A program made the position numbers and the translations under genes. From Thunnus maccoyii (Eukaryota > Chordata > Actinopteri > Scombriformes > Scombridae): 64,000 nucleotides of DNA. Numbering within the stretch: the first letter of the stretch is position 1; the number at the start of each line of letters is the position of its first letter. Under the pieces are notes generated by a model. It ran no database searches and was not told the DNA's origin. It saw only the letters and a list, made by a program, of their open reading frames with translations. The DNA lies in contig NC_056550.1 in the NCBI RefSeq assembly GCF_910596095.1, forward strand, positions 23,184,001 to 23,248,000, read 5' to 3'. This document shows positions 25,012 through 39,524 of this stretch, one piece after another.

Positions 25012-26575
25012 GTAAGAGTAATTAATCTCCACACACCGACGACACACAGACATCCTAGCGACCCCCGTGTTCATTTTTCAAAACTGCTGCGACAAAACAA
25101 CCGAGCAGTGAGAGTCGTAAACAACAACCGAAGGTCGTTTTTTTTTTCTAGCTAGCAACGGTAGGCTGGTTAGCTCGCAAGCTAACTTAGCTCGCTAACT
25201 CTGAATTAACTCCATAACAAGTAAGCAGTACACCGTGCTAGCTTGCATAACGAGTGCCATTTTGTGTAAAAGATTAAATGTCGTGTATAAAGGCAAACAT
25301 GACGGAGAGAAAACAGTGTTGACATGGTCGTGTGTAGCTTGGACATAGCTTCACTGCTACAACAAACAGCTGTTGACCAGCCCTGATAGCTGCTGCGGCT
25401 CTGATGAATAACTTTCATCCCGAAGTAATGACCTTTCCTCTTGCTAATATCACCCTTTTTTTTAACCCTTAGGCGATGTTAAAGCATCTACATACAACGT
25501 TAAGTAGCCGTTGAACTTTACAACACTGCTTTGTAGTTTGTTTTTATGTAAAGATTAAAGTAAATGTGAAGAAACCTGAGGGTGATGTAAACTGTTATGC
25601 AAAGCAGCCTTGTCCTGATTTGTTGGGGCTTTTCACTGCTGCAAGTTCAGAGCTTTTCTTAAGCTTTTAAGAACCAAAGTTTACATCCTCTTTTGTTTTC
25701 TACTGTCATCATGTAGGCGACGGGAGGGGTGGGGACATATGGACAAAATCATCTCTCATGGTAGCTATATGCAATCAAACAGTGTGATATTAATATATAC
25801 AGAAAATTAATTGGCAATTATTTTCATAGTCGATGAACTCATCATTCTTCTTCAAGTAAAAATACCAAACACTGGCTAGGACCAGCCTCTGAACTGTGAG
25901 GATTTGTTTTCTATGTCTCACTTGTTAGTAAACTGAATATCTTTGGGTTTTGAACAGTTTGTTGGACAAAACAAGATCATTTGCAGCCCTAATAATATGA
26001 TGCTACAGTAAATTTCCTCGAAATCAACTGAAAAACAGTTTGTAGATATAATAACCAGATATGAATGTATGTATTTGGGTATTCCAGCTATTTTTCTAGC
26101 TATTAGTCACACTTATGCAAAAAAATCCTGCAAGTCCAATATTTTCATAAAGCAGCCCTGCTCACTTATTACCATATTGTTCACAATAACCTAAAGCAAC
26201 TAGAAACAATAAAAGGGCAGACACCACAGTGTAAACAGTAATGCAGAATCTCCGAGGGTTGATAAATTTATATTGTGTCATGGTGCACAGTGTTATATCC
26301 CCCAGCTCTACCATGTAGTGAGTGGAAAAACTAAATGTGAGCCAGTTATTGAAGATAAAACTGAAAGAAGTGATATTAGATCAGCTGAAGAGTAGACATC
26401 ATCATTTGTAAAACAAAGAATGCATGTTAATTGTGGTGATTTTGTGAAAAGCCAGAAATACAGATGTGCTTGAGGGCCCTTAACACTGTGTTTAATTTTG
26501 CTTAAATGTTTTGCTTTGTCTTGCCTTTGAATCACATCTTTTTCGTGTCATGTTCTCCAGGTTTGGAGGACAGAG

Positions 26576-27684
<1,109 letters not shown>

Positions 27685-28402
27685 AAAAAAAGGCGGAGAG
27701 GGCTTACAGCTGAATGTTGTGAGGTGAAAATAAAAATAACTATAGCGGCGGGTGGCGTCTGGAGAGATGGACTAATCAAAAGGGGCCTCGTTGCAGATGC
27801 CGCAGCTGATTGGATTCCTGCAGTGTGTGTAGGAGGTTAGGTGAGCCAGTTTGTGCATGTAACAAAAAAAAAAAAAACAACAACAGATGAGTGATTGTAC
27901 AGTATGTGTGGGGGTCAACAAAAATCTGAGTTCAGCCTAAACTGAATCATAATTTAGCTTCTCTTCAAACATGACTTAGTGGTTCACACCATGTGACCAA
28001 CACTCTGGCTTTCTATTGTTAGCTCTTTTACTGTTGCTGGGGATTCAGATGTTTTCCTGTGTCGTCGTTTTTTTAAGGCCACTGTTTCTGTGTTTTAAAG
28101 AAAAAAAGAAAAAAAATTAACCAATAGATGCAAGAATCTAAAAACCTTTTGGAACCACTCACTATTGTGCTGTGTGTTTAATTCTTTTACCATTACTTTG
28201 CGTTCTTTGAATGATACAAGCTGTCTGTAAGCAAATATGGACTGTACAGCCGCCTCAGTGCAAAGCCGAAAATTTTGAATATTTTTGTTGGTCGAGAAAT
28301 ACTGCTCTGTAGAAATAGGCTAATTTAAATAATCGCTAGACATGAAAATAGACACTTTTTGAAAGTATATTGTAAATATATTGTGTATTTTCTGTAAATA
28401 AA
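27685..28402 (+). other. tmub2: TMUB2 3' UTR with two poly(A) signals
   Basis: AATAAA occurs at 27729-27734, only 45 bases after the stop codon, and again at 28397-28402. The distal signal is the better candidate for the main end; the proximal one could give a very short 3' UTR. The distal end lies close to the opposing ATXN7L3 end. Confidence 0.6.
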
Positions 28403-30096
28403 ATGATAGAATGAATCAGATGAACCTGCATCTGGCACTTAAAGATTTGGAGGGGACATTGAACCCTCCTGATTATGCTGGACTGCTCTGGCTTCAGTGA
28501 TGTCTCAAATTAAAGCATTTAAAACCAAAGATGACTCTGGATTTGTGTGTTTGTTTGGTCTCTAAAGAACTGAGCCTCTGGGTGGAATGTCTTTATTTAT
28601 ATACAAAGATCAGTATGCATGGCAATGAGGAAAAAATAAAAACAAAACATCACATTATGTTCATATACAACAGTCATTCACACATGCACTGACTTGTGCT
28701 TGTGCATGAAAAAATATTGCAAACCCACACAATGACCCCTCTGTCATTGCACTCTGCGTACAGATACACAAAGAGCCACAAGAGAACATCAGCAGTTAGC
28801 TTCATTCACGAAAATATGGCTGCAGAGTCAATTTATATCTACCAAAGTATTTGTAAGAACAGTTCAATTTATCTTTAGTGCACATCACAAGACTTTACCG
28901 AAAAGTATTTAAAAGGACAGTCAATGTTACTACCGACCTTGACAGAAATAGATGTGGAAAAATTTTAACCATACAAGAAAGAAATCAAATCAGGCTTTGT
29001 CAGATTGTCATGAAAATGACTTTTGAGACTTGAACTGAAAGTGCTTGACTTAAGGGACTGTACAAAAATTATTAGAGTGGGGAGGAGGGATAAATCTTAT
29101 ATTTCATTAAAAAAACAACAAAGAACAAGACCCTCCACAGCTGTATAAATGCTTTCATTGGACCTTCCCATTGACAGGAAAGGTAGTGACACCCTTCCTG
29201 TAATATCTCGTGATTAAATATTAATGACAAACAAACCACCACGGGATAACAAATATAAATTTGATATTTTCATGCTAACGAATAAGGCTGGAAATGTTCT
29301 ATATTTTTTGTATTATCAACAAATCTCATGTGCAGAGCCAAACCAACAAAGAACTGATCCTACTCACAAGTATTGTGAGTATATCCAAAGCCTGCTTTTG
29401 CCAAATGAACATTACGACCTGTGGCGCACACAATAACTATTTGATCTTTTTTTTTAAAATAAATATCTAAAACAGGGAAATGACATCAAATATAATCTGG
29501 GATGAGAAAAAGTAAAAAGACCACAGTCCCACCTACCACGCACTCAATCATTTTTATACAGCCCCTGTTTTGTAGCAATATCCTGATGTACAGAAATAAA
29601 AAAAAAATTAAAAAAACACTCTTGTAGTTTACTATGCACTTCTGACTCTACAATAATAACAGCAACAGTCAAGTCTTTTGGTTTATAAAGCCAATTTATC
29701 AGAAAAACAAACAAAAAAAAAATGCTTCTCTAAGACATCAACTGTGAAAAGTGGCAAGTACAAGATTGGTGAAATAGTGCATCTGATCTAAAGCATGTAA
29801 AATACTCCATCTTACAACTTTTACATTAGACATTGTTGATTATAGGCTTACGAGATGCAGACTTATCACTCATGATCATGAATGACAAGCAGAACTGCAG
29901 CACTGATCTGCTTGTTATGTGATTTATAAGCACAAACTGAGTGAAAAATACACGAGACAGTTTGGTACTGAGGAAAGAAAAATGGCGTCAAATTCATGAT
30001 TCTTTTTTCCATCTCACACATCATACATACATACATACATGTACTGTACATGTGCCCCAAAAAAAGCCCACTGGCTCAGCAAATATCAAAATCTGC

Positions 30097-30100
<4 letters not shown>

Positions 30101-30163
<63 letters not shown>
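30101..30163. repeat. (AC)n microsatellite, about 31 units
   Basis: The longest pure dinucleotide tract in the window, within the inferred ATXN7L3 3' UTR. It is probably polymorphic. Confidence 0.95.
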
Positions 30164-30165
<2 letters not shown>

Positions 30166-30407
30166 TAATATACACATCACTTCACAGGCAGTGAAAAATA
30201 TAAACTTAAATATATTGTTGATGTAAACAAAAAAAAAAAAAAAGTTGAATATTTAAAATGGCACACTTACTTTCACAAAAATGTCACATTCTAGGATGCA
30301 TAGATTTGTGAAAATATAAATGATTACACACACACGCCCTCTAACCACACACACACACAACACGAAAAACTGACACTCAACGCAAGTCAGCATACTTATG
30401 TACACAC

Positions 30408-30438
<31 letters not shown>

Positions 30439-31013
30439 GAGTGCAATACAATGCTAGAATTAAAGAGCCACCGATAAGTACTCCAGTATACGTGTGTCAA
30501 GTGTTAAATTTGAAAGCAGTCGTCTCCTCACACCGAGTTGAAGAGTGAACTGAACGCTGAGTCTAAAAAGAGGAGACAGGTCACGAGGTCGCAAACACCA
30601 GCGCGGTACCTGAAGGTTTCAGAAAGTCACATTTGAGAGTTTAAGACCTTTTTTTTTTTTACGCTGTTTGAAAATAGATTCAAGTTAGCGAGCAAAAAAA
30701 AAGGAAAGCCTATTGTGAGTCACTAATGAAAGGTCTTAAAATTGAAATAAACTAATCAAGAATTCAAATACTTAGAGCTGATTTTGTACAAACCCCAGTT
30801 CTACATGCATTTAACTTTTGGATAAGAGTGGACAAATTAAGACGTCTAATTATGTCGAACAACTTTGTTGTCGTTTTAAGGCTTTAAAGGTGATAAAGTT
30901 GTTTTTTTCGCACCAAAAACACAGTAAAGATTAGTTTTAAATGGGGATTTTGAAAAAAAGTATCTACATTAGTTTAACATCAGGGAGATAATTTTGGAGC
31001 TGCTTACACTTTA

Positions 31014-31425
31014 TGGCCAAAACTATGTGGACACCACATGTGGCAGATTATTTTTTTACAGTTTGGTCAAGGCCCCTTGCTTTCAATTCATGTAAATCTT
31101 AATGCTGCAGCATAAAATGATAATTCAGACACTAGTGTGCTTAAAACTCTGTGACAACCATTTGTAGAAGACTCTTTCCTGTTTCAACATGTCAACGCCC
31201 CATTCACAAAGCCAGATCTATCAAGAAATGGTTTCCCCGGTTTGATGTGGAAGAACTAGTCCGGCCTCAACCCCATTCAAGACCTTTATTGTCCAACATC
31301 AGCGGCCGACCTCACTGATACTCTTGGGGCTGAATGGTTGCAAAATGAATATTAATACACATGGTTTTGGAATGACAACAGTCACATATGGGTATAGTTT
31401 TGTGGTATCCACATATTTTTGGCCA
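31014..31425. mobile_element. TA-flanked DNA transposon remnant
   Basis: The left end TGGCCAAAACTATGTGGACA and the right end, whose reverse complement is TGGCCAAAAATATGTGGATA, are long inverted repeats flanked by TA on both sides. This suggests a Tc1/mariner-type insertion. The 412-bp unit encodes nothing intact. A longer inverted relative lies at about 39525-40632. Confidence 0.7.
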
Positions 31426-31823
31426 TAATGACTTAATTAGGAGGAGGACACACTTTCTGATTTACAGTTGGAGCCCACTGTCAGTCACTAACGCAATAGA
31501 CTACAAAAAACACCTAAATCCATCTTAATGAGACCGTCTGAGTTGACCTAAAAGTCCAAAATTACTAGAATTGCAGGTTATAAATTCTTGTTTAGGGTCG
31601 AATTTCTCGAATATGTCTGCAGATACTGATTGGACTCTGTGACTGGCCACAATTTTTACAACACTGTGAATCATTAAAATGGAGACGCCTTACTTTTAAA
31701 GGCTGAAAGAACGACTAAATCAAGTTTAATCCCAAACCTGTTCAGACCTGCAAATATAGGTATGAAAGGAGGGACTGGATGAAGAAGAGGCAAGAGCTGG
31801 TCAGACAGATAAGAGGGATTACG

Positions 31824-34800
31824 CTAGTTTAAATCATCATAGATACTCGAAATAGAAGGTGCTGAGAGTTTAGGCCTCTTTTTTTTGGTCGATAAGCTGA
31901 TATTACTCTGAGAGCTGCTGCTGCCGCCTCCAGTCAGACATCCACTTCCTCCTACGCCTCCTCCTCCGCTGTTCAAACCAAGAGAGGTCCTCTTCTTTTT
32001 CTTAGGCCTCCTAGAATCTGAATGGTTGGTGCCTGAGAGAAAGACGGAAGTAAAAGAGGGAAAACTATGTAGTTGTTGCCCTTAAACTGCGTCAGAAATC
32101 TTTCTTTTTTTTTGCGTGTTATTTCCTTACTGGCTTTAGATGAGGCAGAGTCAGTGGGGGAAATATCTGGGGAGTCTTCCCACTGCAGGCGACTCATCAG
32201 GGTCTGCCCATCTGGAATGTCGAAGCTGTCGTTCTCCACCACAGCGTCTGCGTCAGGCAGCGACGGCCTATTACATGAAACCCAGACACAGTCACTCCCT
32301 GTTAGACATCTCACACAACTCATGACATCCAACTCACAGCACCGTCCAAAAAACAAAGCTGTCCATATATTCCTAATGTGAAGTCAAGGAAGAGTTAAAG
32401 GAGTAGTAAGAATTTTTATTATCTCTACTGCAGCACAACATCTCCCCACCCACTCACATTTCAAGACACTTTTTCACTCACTTTTTCTACCCTCCATGGC
32501 AATATTGCACCTTTTTAGTAACAACCGGTTTGATCTCGGACCTAAATAGTTACAATTTGATTGTAATCAGTCACAGGCGGGCCGGAGGATTGCAGAGTGG
32601 GAGTTTTTCCACACACGCTGATGATAGCAGACCCCAAAATATCCTGTATGTGTAAGTAGGTTTGTAATAAAAAGAAAAATGTAAAAGGAAAATCTGTTAC
32701 TTGCACTCTTTACTTATATGAAATAATGGATTGTTGGTCCTGGCTAGTAGCACCCTCAAGGATTTCAATAGATTAATATAAAGCAGAGTGGAGCCTTAAG
32801 AGTTTTCTTTGCATAGGAATGTTATTTGGCAACATCTAGAGGACATTTTCTGGCAAAAAAAGAGTAAGAACTGAAATTTGAGGACACTTTGATAAAGCAG
32901 ATTGACATTTTACAGTTGAAAAATCAAGTTAATTTCACATTCTTGTGTTGCAATTTCTTATTACTTATTGGCTGACATATACACAAATACTGATATATCT
33001 GCAATACGCTAAAATCAGCCTAGCTGATAGCTTTGGCAGGTACCACGGCAGAATTCGGTGAATCATGTGTCACATACTGATCGGTACATGTGCTCCTCCA
33101 CTGATACCCGATGTGTGTCAGGGAAACCCCCTGGTGGTAATGTAAGACCTCTTCCAATGATAAAAGGTCACAGAACACTCAGTGCCCCTTCAGGTGCAGC
33201 GAACACTTTTAGAGGACAGCTGTAACACTTTGCCAGTGAGGTGTTATGTGCAGAGAGGACGCCCTTTGTACCAGAGTATTCACAACACGGACCACCAGCA
33301 TCGCTCTGTTCTCCTCTCTGGCAAAGGCGACCTAATCAGAAGCAGCGAACTGTATCAGCAAACACCTGCACCATGAGGGTCACAACACTCACTCAAACAT
33401 GACTTTTGTTAAGTACACTTATGGGGTGGAGGGTAAGGAAGGGGACAGGGCACACTCACGCGGACGGCCCCAGGAGGAACACCCTGACGGCCCTCCTCTG
33501 TTCGTCCGTGTGCTGGGGACATCGTTGAGACCTGGTGGGACACAAGGTGGCATTATACATCCCCGACTGACGGCCACCCCCCGCCACACAGCTTCACGTG
33601 TCACCCTGCCTGCCTATCTACAGTCACAGGGAGGGGAGGGAGGGAGGTGGGATGGACTGCTGTGGACACAGTCAGTGACCAATCAGGTGGGGGAAGAGCA
33701 ACAATGAGGTGTTAAAGGTTATGAAATGTTAGAGGTTGGTCACTGACAGGGTCCTACAGTTAAAAAAATAGCTTTGTGTGTGAGATCGCTTTCGTTTCTG
33801 AGATCTTTGCAGACTTTGGTGTATCACTTTGGGGAGGAATTAAAAAGCCAATCGCTGGTCCAGAACAAAATGAATTACGATGTCGTACTGAGTTGCCACT
33901 TGTGTTCCCCTTAAGTTAGTCCCAACATACACGATCATTTTCACGCAGATGAAACTGATCGTGTTTCAAAGAGTTTCAACATGCAAGCGTGACTGTCAGT
34001 TTCAGACAGCATTTTGAAGTGATTTAGTTTTCATGACAAAGCTTCACAGAAACTGCGGGACATAAAAAGACACTGACCTCAGACTAAATGACACAGTGAC
34101 ACCAACACAAGGCCGGTTAGAGAACCTAAATGTATCCCGCATCATGTCAGATATTAGCAACACAAAAGCAGTTAACTGTTTTTCCCCCACAGTGGACAGG
34201 TTTTTATCACTAGTTTACCTCCAGTATGTGTCAGTTGATTATACAGTAATTACCTGGTACACATCTTCTTGGTGTGCTCTGAGATCACCCCGCATTGCTG
34301 CGGAAAGAAACACTAGTTTAATGATCAACAGTTGTATAATAAAAACAGGAGAGAGCAGTAAAAGTGACTACACACTTGGGCGCATTAATGATAGATGCTC
34401 ACCGTTGTCAAAAGGGACCTGACTTCATCGGGGCCTAATGTTTCGTAGCTGATGCCAGTGTTGTAGTTGTACTGAAAGGCAGATCAAGAATATAAGATAA
34501 GAATATAATAAGATCAATACAAATTGAGGAACGTTGCAGTCTTGGAGGCGACATAGTCAAAGAAGGAACTTGTCACCTTGTAGGGCTCCGAACCGACGCT
34601 GCTCCCGAGCTCACCTGAAAAACAAACAAAACATTATAATCGGTCCTCTTTACTTATAACTTATACAGCATTAAAACATTATAATTTAAAATGTCTAAAC
34701 AACAAGAGATGGCTTATGCTTGGTGGGTTTCCCCTTTCTGTATACTAGCGCTGGGCAATATATCGATGTCGTGATATGAGACTAGATATCATCTTAGGTT

Positions 34801-36530
34801 TTGGATATTGTAATATTGTGATATGGAATAGGTGTTTTCCTGGTTTTAAAGGCTGCATTACAGTAAAGTGATGTAATTTTCTTCAACTTACCAGACTGTT
34901 CTAGCTGTTATATTATTTGCCTTTATCCACTTAGCCATTATATCCACATTACTGACTATTGTGTTAATATTTTGTAAAAGCACCAACAGTCATCCCTACA
35001 ATATTATCACAATATCAATATCAAGTTATTTGGTCAAAAATATTGTAATATTTGATCTTGTCCATATCGCCCAGCCCTACTGTATACATAAAGGCTTCAA
35101 TCAGCATTCAATAAATTTACTTGAACCTCAAACCGCCATGTATCTTTTGGGGAAAGTACACGGCTTGGTATCAACAAGCCACTTCTTTTTTTTTCTATTT
35201 ATTCAATGATAACAGGAAGAAAAGAACTGGGCTGTGCTGACATTTCGGCGCTGCACAAGTCAGTCTAAAAGGTGAACCTTTTGTTTTCATATCTTCTCAA
35301 TCACGGCTAATAAATGTTGTCTACACAACACTGTGGTTAGACAGCAATTAAAAAGCAGGTACACAATTTCTACTTCCTGTGACTGAGGAAACCGAGAGCA
35401 CAGGACATCCTGATCTACAACACAATGACTGCTGAATGTACACGTACAACATCTACAGCGCATTCAGAAAACAGCATGGACCGAAACCTCTTCACCACAC
35501 CACAAACTTAATACCTGATAAACTCACCATTTTTATGTTTTAGAGATTTAGATCTTCTTGGTGAATTTTGATTCTGCACAGAGAAAAATTAGATATTACA
35601 GCACACATTCACGTAACAGATTTAATCCGAAATTATCTGCAAAAGGTAAAACGAATGCAAGAATACCTTATCTGACTTTCTCTTCTTGGCTGTAATAAGG
35701 GAAAAAAAGGTTATTATGTGAAAACAATCTGGAGTTTTGCTTAATTGTTTTCTCCACACAGTGGCTATTAATCGATTTTCAATTACTCACATTTTTTCTC
35801 AGCTCCATACGACCAGTCATTATCATTGAGGTCATCGTTGTCCTCCTGATCGCTCTCTGATTTGCTCATGTTATTATTGCTGGCTAGCCTGTTAAAAAGA
35901 GAAAAACACCACAACAATCAAATAATCTGATCAGATGTTTGGACATATTTTGAATCAATACAAAATTTACTCCTGAATGACCCTTAGTGACTGACCTGCG
36001 GTTGGCGATGCGACTGCTGTTGCGTCCCATGCCGAGACATTTCTCCAAGTGTGGGGCGAAGCGAGAAGCCGCTATCAGTCTTTTGCAGTTGGGGCATTCA
36101 CACTCTTTGTTCTTCCACTGATTGTACACCTGCCCGAATATGTCAACTCCTGGTTGGTCCACAATTTCTGGAAGAGTAATAAATGGCGCATACTGTAAGC
36201 TAAGTCACCAAAGAAAAATATAAACAGACGAGAACAAAGTAGAAGACATGACACCAACCGAACTCCTTCATGCTCTCTTGGTCTGTTTCATCCAAGAAGA
36301 AATAGCCCTGTTTCACAGCACGGTGTACCTCAAAACACAGGCCCAAACAGGCATCTTCCACCAGCTCCGAGTAGATGTCATGGACCAAGGCCTATAACAC
36401 AGAGGATACAATTTAACACCAAATACAAACCTGATGTCTATTAAAACATCAGCTGAACATAATGTTTGTATAAGCTCACCTCCAGCCTGGTGTTGTCTGG
36501 GCCTGACAGGGGCATATCCTCCATTTTCAT
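31824..36530 (-). CDS. atxn7l3: Ataxin-7-like protein 3, SAGA deubiquitinase module subunit (Sgf11 orthologue)
   Basis: ATXN7L3 is a nuclear adaptor that, with ENY2, activates USP22-family enzymes to remove ubiquitin from histones H2B and H2A. Twelve coding exons: 36480-36530, 36259-36391, 35996-36167, 35791-35888, 35667-35689, 35528-35573, 34577-34614, 34403-34471, 34254-34297, 33460-33531, 32131-32267, 31824-32032. They give 363 residues (human about 350). The start [10 protein letters not shown] matches human. The helix with [21 protein letters not shown] precedes the Sgf11 zinc finger C86-X2-C89-X11-H101-X3-C105. The SCA7 motif is C212-X10-C223-X5-C229-X2-H232. The tail is Lys/Ser-rich and ends in SIYDDLN. 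Exon 5 is a 23-bp micro-exon. Confidence 0.96.
34746..35079. mobile_element. hAT-like MITE in an ATXN7L3 intron
   Basis: The unit starts TAGCGCTGGGCAATAT and ends ATCGCCCAGCCCTA. A perfect 8-bp duplication CTGTATAC flanks it (34738-34745 and 35080-35087). The 334-bp AT-rich body has internal inverted phrases (ATATCAATATC, GATATTG) and no coding capacity. The crisp target duplication suggests a fairly recent insertion. Confidence 0.85.
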
Positions 36531-37385
36531 TTGCAAATCTGTATGGGAAATCTTGATAGTAAGGTAACAAGATGCTGACCTGAGGATTCAGAACAGAACA
36601 GAAAAAAAATTAAGATGATGCTATACACAGCAGGCTTACAAGTAACAGGTTAAATATCCAATGTCTCCTGAAGGGTACGGTTTATTGGACACATTATTTA
36701 CCAAATACTTACTTTGAAAATAGCTATCAACACTTGTTGCACATCTCTCTTCATTCTGTTGACGAAAAAGGAAAATATATACAGTATATGCTTTGACCAC
36801 TTTCACTATATGGGAAACTGGTCTCAGACTTTTGGAGCCTACTGCATATATGTATATATAATTCCTGCTAATGTCATATGTTAGATATTACATATTAGGC
36901 TTATTTTTCTTACGTTAATCCTAACAAAAAAGGTAAAATATGAGAGAGCAAGCAGGCAAAACAAATCATGGAAATATTGATAACAGCAATATCATGATTA
37001 ACATACTAATGAGTGCCATAATGCACTATATACTTGCTAAAATAATAAAATATCAATGCTATGCAACATTATAACGTTAGCTCAATGTCTCAGGTGCCGC
37101 TAACAAGCATTTTACATCTTAATTAATAATATAACTATGAACACCATAAGGTAAACAAAAACTAAAACATACAACATCCATCTTAACTTGAGGTTAACAA
37201 CAAATTAATAATATTAACGCATTAATATTAGCAAACTCAACACTGTTCAACGCCAACTAACATTACTTTTTAGTGTTAGCATCTGCTAGCTAGCTAGTCC
37301 TTGTCCTCTACACGTTTGAGATAAAGGAAAAGCGTTGGTGACATGTTGCTGTGATAAAAAGATACACTGTAGTGAGGTTATATTT

Positions 37386-37388
37386 TTG

Positions 37389-37417
<29 letters not shown>
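37386..37417. repeat. (TTTA)n microsatellite
   Basis: About seven TTTA units, close to the donor of the inferred ATXN7L3 first exon. Confidence 0.85.
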
Positions 37418-37419
<2 letters not shown>

Positions 37420-37439
37420 CGAAAGCTGTTTCCTCTTAC

Positions 37440-37700
37440 CCTGTCATACCGCAAACTCAGCCTGAACCAGTTTCTGTGAGGGAGGCAACATCACCGCCGT
37501 GTTGAGTCCACAAAAAAAAAAACCAACAACACATCAACAGGAAACTCGGTGTTCAGCAACGTCCATCGTAATATCACAGGAAACACAGAGACCTCGTCAA
37601 AAGCGTTTGTTGTCGCAGTAGAAGATTAAATTAACGTTACAAACCCGCCTGACACCGAGGACGGAGGCCAGCAGGCAGCAGCGTACTAAACAGTCACAAA
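37440..37700 (-). promoter_or_regulatory. atxn7l3: Probable ATXN7L3 non-coding first exon and promoter
   Basis: On the minus strand a consensus donor GTAAGAGG follows TATGACAGG at 37440. The coding start exon has an upstream acceptor CATACAG near 36542, so the 5' UTR is spliced. The start site lies somewhere between 37440 and the transposon that begins near 37741; the upper limit given is a guess. Confidence 0.4.
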
Positions 37701-37740
37701 ACAAAACAACCCGCTTCCGTTTCAAACCTTCACAATAAAA

Positions 37741-38510
37741 ATCTGATCCTCTATTCATGTAAAAGTACCAATACAAGTAAAAGTCCTGCATGAAAAATAT
37801 GATGATGTAGTTAAAGTATTGCAGTAAAAGTGGTGGTTTCGTCCCTCTGACTGATATATTATTATATATGACATCATTAGATTATTAATACTGAAGCATC
37901 AGTGTGGAAGCAGCATGTTATTGTTGTAGCTGCTGGAGGTGGAGCTAGTTTCAACTACTTTATATACAGTTAGCTAGTTTAGTCCACTGGTTCCCAACCT
38001 AAGGGTCGAGCCCCTCCAAAGGGTCACCAGATAAATCTGAGGGGTTGTGAGATGATCAATGGGAGAGGAAAGAAAGTTCTGATACACAAATCTGTTTTCA
38101 GTTTTTGGGATTTTTTTGCTGAAATATTAAATATTTATCGAAATGAAAGCAAGCATGTGAGAAGCTTAGAAGGAAAAATCACTATTTGGTGGAGCTGTTA
38201 ACAACTCATAGACATCTGAAATGTGACCCCGACTACACACTGCTTTTTGTAAGACGTCAAAAGCCAAAAAGGTTGGAAACCACTGGTTTCATCTTTAACA
38301 ATGTGTTTTTAAAAGCTTGTTATATTATCTATTGTGTCAAATCTTCATCTGAAAAGTAACTACAGCTGTCAAATAAATGTAGTGGAGTAGAAAGTACAAT
38401 ATTTCCCTCTGAAATGTAGTGGAGTGGAAGTATAAAGTAGCATCAAATGGAAATACTCAAAGTACAAGTACCTCAAAATGGTAATTAAGTACAGTACTTG
38501 AGTAAGTTCT
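37741..38510 (-). mobile_element. Inverted, end-trimmed copy of the 23903 composite hAT element
   Basis: Read on the minus strand it follows the 23903-24743 element through both arms. It includes the nested inner MITE (37985-38285) with the same flanking words, GTTTAGTC and GTTTCATC being the reverse complements of those at 24093 and 24433. The outermost terminal bases are missing or mutated and no clean outer target duplication was found. Confidence 0.75.
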
Positions 38511-38698
38511 GCAAACTCTCAAATATTACAAGCTTTTGATCATATTTGTGATTTTTTTTTGACTATTTTGTAATAGACTTCATTATATTAGTGTCTCTAA
38601 TAATATTCTGTCTGCCTCATATGTGCATGTGACTGCCTGGGGTAAACAAACATGAGTAGAAACACTTCTCAATATAATTCAGTCCAATAAAACTGCAC

Positions 38699-38900
38699 AG
38701 TGGTGGAGGAAGTATTCAGACCTTTTAAAGTCATAAATAAAACAATGTAAAAACACTTAACTACGAGTAAAAGTCCTGCATTCATAATTACATTTAGACC
38801 AAAGTATTATCAGTAAAGAGGTATTATCAGCAAAATTTACTTCAGTATCATGCAGAATGGCCCCTTGTTATATTATTACATGCATATTATAATAAACTTT
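38699..38900 (+). mobile_element. Fragment of the same hAT-like family
   Basis: It begins CAGTGGTGGAGGAAGTATTC, the family's terminal sequence, and continues with AGTAAAAGTCCTGCATT, also found in the 37741 copy. The far end is not recognisable, so the right limit is approximate. Confidence 0.55.
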
Positions 38901-39524
38901 ATAATAATAAATTAACAATAAACCATATTCACACTGCACTTGTGCAAAACAGAGTTGCAAAGTGCTTTACATGGTTGAGGTAATGAAAACATATCAGGGC
39001 TGCAGCAGAATCACACAATTTAAAAAAATATACAAAATAAAATGGAATAAAACAGATAATAAAACAGATATGGCATGTTGAAAATATAGCAGTATGTTAA
39101 CATGAAAGGCTTTTTATTTTTTTTTTTTAAAGATTTTGACAAGATTTTTGAGAAGTGATTTAAAGGAAGTGATTCTGCAAACCTTATACAGTATATTCAT
39201 AATACAACACATTTTTTTAAACTATTATTAAAAGCATCCTATACACATGAGATCATCAAATAGGCCTGTCATATTTCTAACCTCTCCATCTATATTTAGC
39301 CAATATTTTCATAGACCAATAAAAGCTGCAGCTAAGCCTCTACTGATTATTTAATTTTGAAGGTACAATCAGGGTATTTCCGGTATAACCGGCACACTTG
39401 ACGCAGGCCGGTGACGTAAACCTTCCAATTGAGACATTAATAAATGAACAGCAGATTGCCTCCTGCTATCTGGGATCAGTTAGTTGAGCCTGAACGGTTG
39501 AATGAGGTCATCAGTACAGAAAGG

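Larger units (their letters stand above)
28580..31823 (-). other. atxn7l3: Probable ATXN7L3 3' UTR (about 3.2 kb)
   Basis: Downstream of the ATXN7L3 stop, the farthest plausible minus-strand AATAAA is the complement of 28592-28597, before the TMUB2 end is reached. No other gene lies between. The stretch includes (AC)n tracts at 30101-30163 and about 30405-30438 and a TA-flanked MITE at 31014-31425. Nearer signals could also be used. Confidence 0.5.
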
